Part shown: piece by piece, positions 63,118-64,000 of the stretch
Layout: the number at the start of each line of letters is the position of its first letter
Position numbering within the stretch: the stretch's first letter is position 1
Origin: Piscinibacter aquaticus
Lineage (GTDB): Bacteria > Pseudomonadota > Gammaproteobacteria > Burkholderiales > Burkholderiaceae_C
Assembly: GCA_007994965.1 (NCBI GenBank)
Contig: VOPW01000001.1
Location: 3,968,001 to 4,032,000, forward strand
DNA length: 64,000 bases
Direction of reading: 5' to 3'
The notes under the pieces: generated by a model
The model's input: the letters and a program-made list of their open reading frames with translations, nothing else
What the model was told of the DNA's origin: nothing
Database searches by the model: none
Made by a program: the position numbers and the translations under genes

Positions 63118-64000
63118 CGCGCAAGGGCAAGTTCGTCCCCGACGGCACGGCCGATCTGTTCGAGCCGGCGCTCGCCGGTGCGCTGAAGGGGCGCACCCGG
63201 CGCGCGGCCGAGATCGTCACGCCGAGGCGTGCGGCCGAACCGCTGCCGGCGCCGAGCGACTGGTCCTTCGAGCTCATCGAGCAGTACCACGCGGTGATCC
63301 GCGACACCGCCGAGCGCTTCGGCCTGGACACCTACCCGAACCAGCTCGAGGTCATCACCGCGGAGCAGATGATGGATGCCTACGCCAGCGTGGGCATGCC
63401 GGTGAACTACCGGCACTGGAGCTACGGCAAGGAATTCATCGCCACCGAGAAGAACTACCGCCGCGGCCACATGGGCCTCGCCTACGAGATCGTCATCAAC
63501 AGCAACCCCTGCATCAGCTACCTGATGGAGGAGAACACGATGGCGATGCAGGCGCTGGTGATCGCGCATGCGGCCTACGGCCATAACAGCTTCTTCAAGG
63601 GCAACTATCTCTTCCGCATGTGGACCGATGCGTCGTCGATCATCGACTACCTGGTCTACGCGAAGAACTACGTCGCCGCCTGCGAAGAGCGCCACGGCCT
63701 CGATGCGGTGGAAGAGCTGCTCGACAGCTGCCATGCGCTGATGAACCATGGCGTTGATCGCTACCGCCGGCCGAGCAAGCTGAGCACGGCGCAGGAGCAG
63801 GCGCGCCAGAAGGACCGCGAGGCCTATGCGCAGCAGCAGATCAACGACCTGTGGCGCACGCTGCCGCGCAGGGCCGAGAAGGCGTCGGAAGAGAGGGAGG
63901 CGCGCCGCTTCCCGGAAGAGCCGCAGGAGAACCTGCTGTACTTCATCGAGAAGAATGCGCCGCTGCTCGAGCCCTGGCAGCGCGAGATCGTGCGCATCGT
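63114..64000 (+). CDS. ycgB: SpoVR-family protein, C-terminus cut by window edge
   Basis: 295 residues seen and open at the edge; the family has about 500. [22 protein letters not shown] and the diagnostic [24 protein letters not shown] with [16 protein letters not shown] are intact. SpoVR proteins accompany PrkA and YeaH in Proteobacteria under stress; their biochemical role is unknown. Third gene of the prkA-yeaH-spoVR operon, coupled by ATGA. Confidence 0.94.
   Translation, partial: MTRKGKFVPDGTADLFEPALAGALKGRTRRAAEIVTPRRAAEPLPAPSDWSFELIEQYHAVIRDTAERFGLDTYPNQLEVITAEQMMDAYASVGMPVNYRHWSYGKEFIATEKNYRRGHMGLAYEIVINSNPCISYLMEENTMAMQALVIAHAAYGHNSFFKGNYLFRMWTDASSIIDYLVYAKNYVAACEERHGLDAVEELLDSCHALMNHGVDRYRRPSKLSTAQEQARQKDREAYAQQQINDLWRTLPRRAEKASEEREARRFPEEPQENLLYFIEKNAPLLEPWQREIVRI

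Overview
The window is GC-rich (about 70 percent) chromosomal DNA from a betaproteobacterium, most likely a Burkholderiales member of the Rubrivivax/Leptothrix/Methylibium type. The clues are strong G/C third-position bias, the mnmG-rsmG-parA-parB origin-proximal cluster, an acetylglutamylphosphate reductase of the short type, and many families common in that order. I see no rRNA, tRNA, IS element, prophage or CRISPR array.

A technical fact dominates the reading. About 30 genes are broken by 1-2 base indels, including genes that cannot be dead (mnmG, rsmG, parA, parB, prkA). Most breaks fall exactly where the protein family demands a CCWGG pentamer: CCTGG or CCAGG is read as CTGG, CCGG, CCAG or CGG. 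I therefore annotate these genes as intact with assembly frameshifts, not as pseudogenes. The most economical explanation is long-read base-calling error at a Dcm-like methylated motif.

Layout. 1-5711 (minus): a truncated 7TM sensor, then an ABC exporter of the ATPase/FtsX-permease/HlyD type. 5858-9948: a proline-rich unknown, a diguanylate cyclase, and a translationally coupled ornithine-cyclodeaminase-like/MaoC/hydratase operon. 10039-14040: small conserved proteins, a SET protein, a DnaQ-like exonuclease, a WHy-type lipoprotein and an APH/P-loop fusion kinase. 14051-21506 (minus): a TetR-headed operon with OMF, adaptor and RND pump, followed by a coupled alpha/beta hydrolase, under a 7-4-7 palindrome. 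21595-25585: an HNH-like unknown protein diverging from a WYL regulator over two identical palindromes, then DUF427, a solitary amino-acid-binding protein and a GNAT. 25586-27902: FadH and a small periplasmic protein.

28001-34458 (minus) is the most interesting block: adaptor, RND pump, DUF2892, OsmC, SLAC1/TDT anion transporter and a CsoR-family repressor in one run. A CsoR-type palindrome fills the 17-bp spacer of a clear sigma-70 promoter ahead of the first gene. It looks like a self-regulated thiol/sulfur-stress or metal efflux operon that I cannot match to a described system.

34492-37462: a PD-(D/E)XK-like protein, an HDOD protein and a DMT permease, coupled by 4-bp overlaps. 37459-43914: a cobalamin riboswitch and btuB-btuC-btuD-btuF with a thioredoxin-fold lipoprotein. 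43935-51506: a Leu/Ile/Val-binding-type protein, GST, pirin, and a glutaredoxin/TAP-hydrolase/NatAB run. 51499-52719 (minus): YkgJ, Crp/Fnr and a second DUF2892 in one operon. 52834-59573: mnmG, rsmG, parA and parB with two parS sites inside coding sequence; a GNAT, argC and a small hydrolase sit between parA and parB. 59663-64000: a sigma-54 promoter and the prkA(yeaG)-yeaH-spoVR(ycgB) stress operon, running off the edge.
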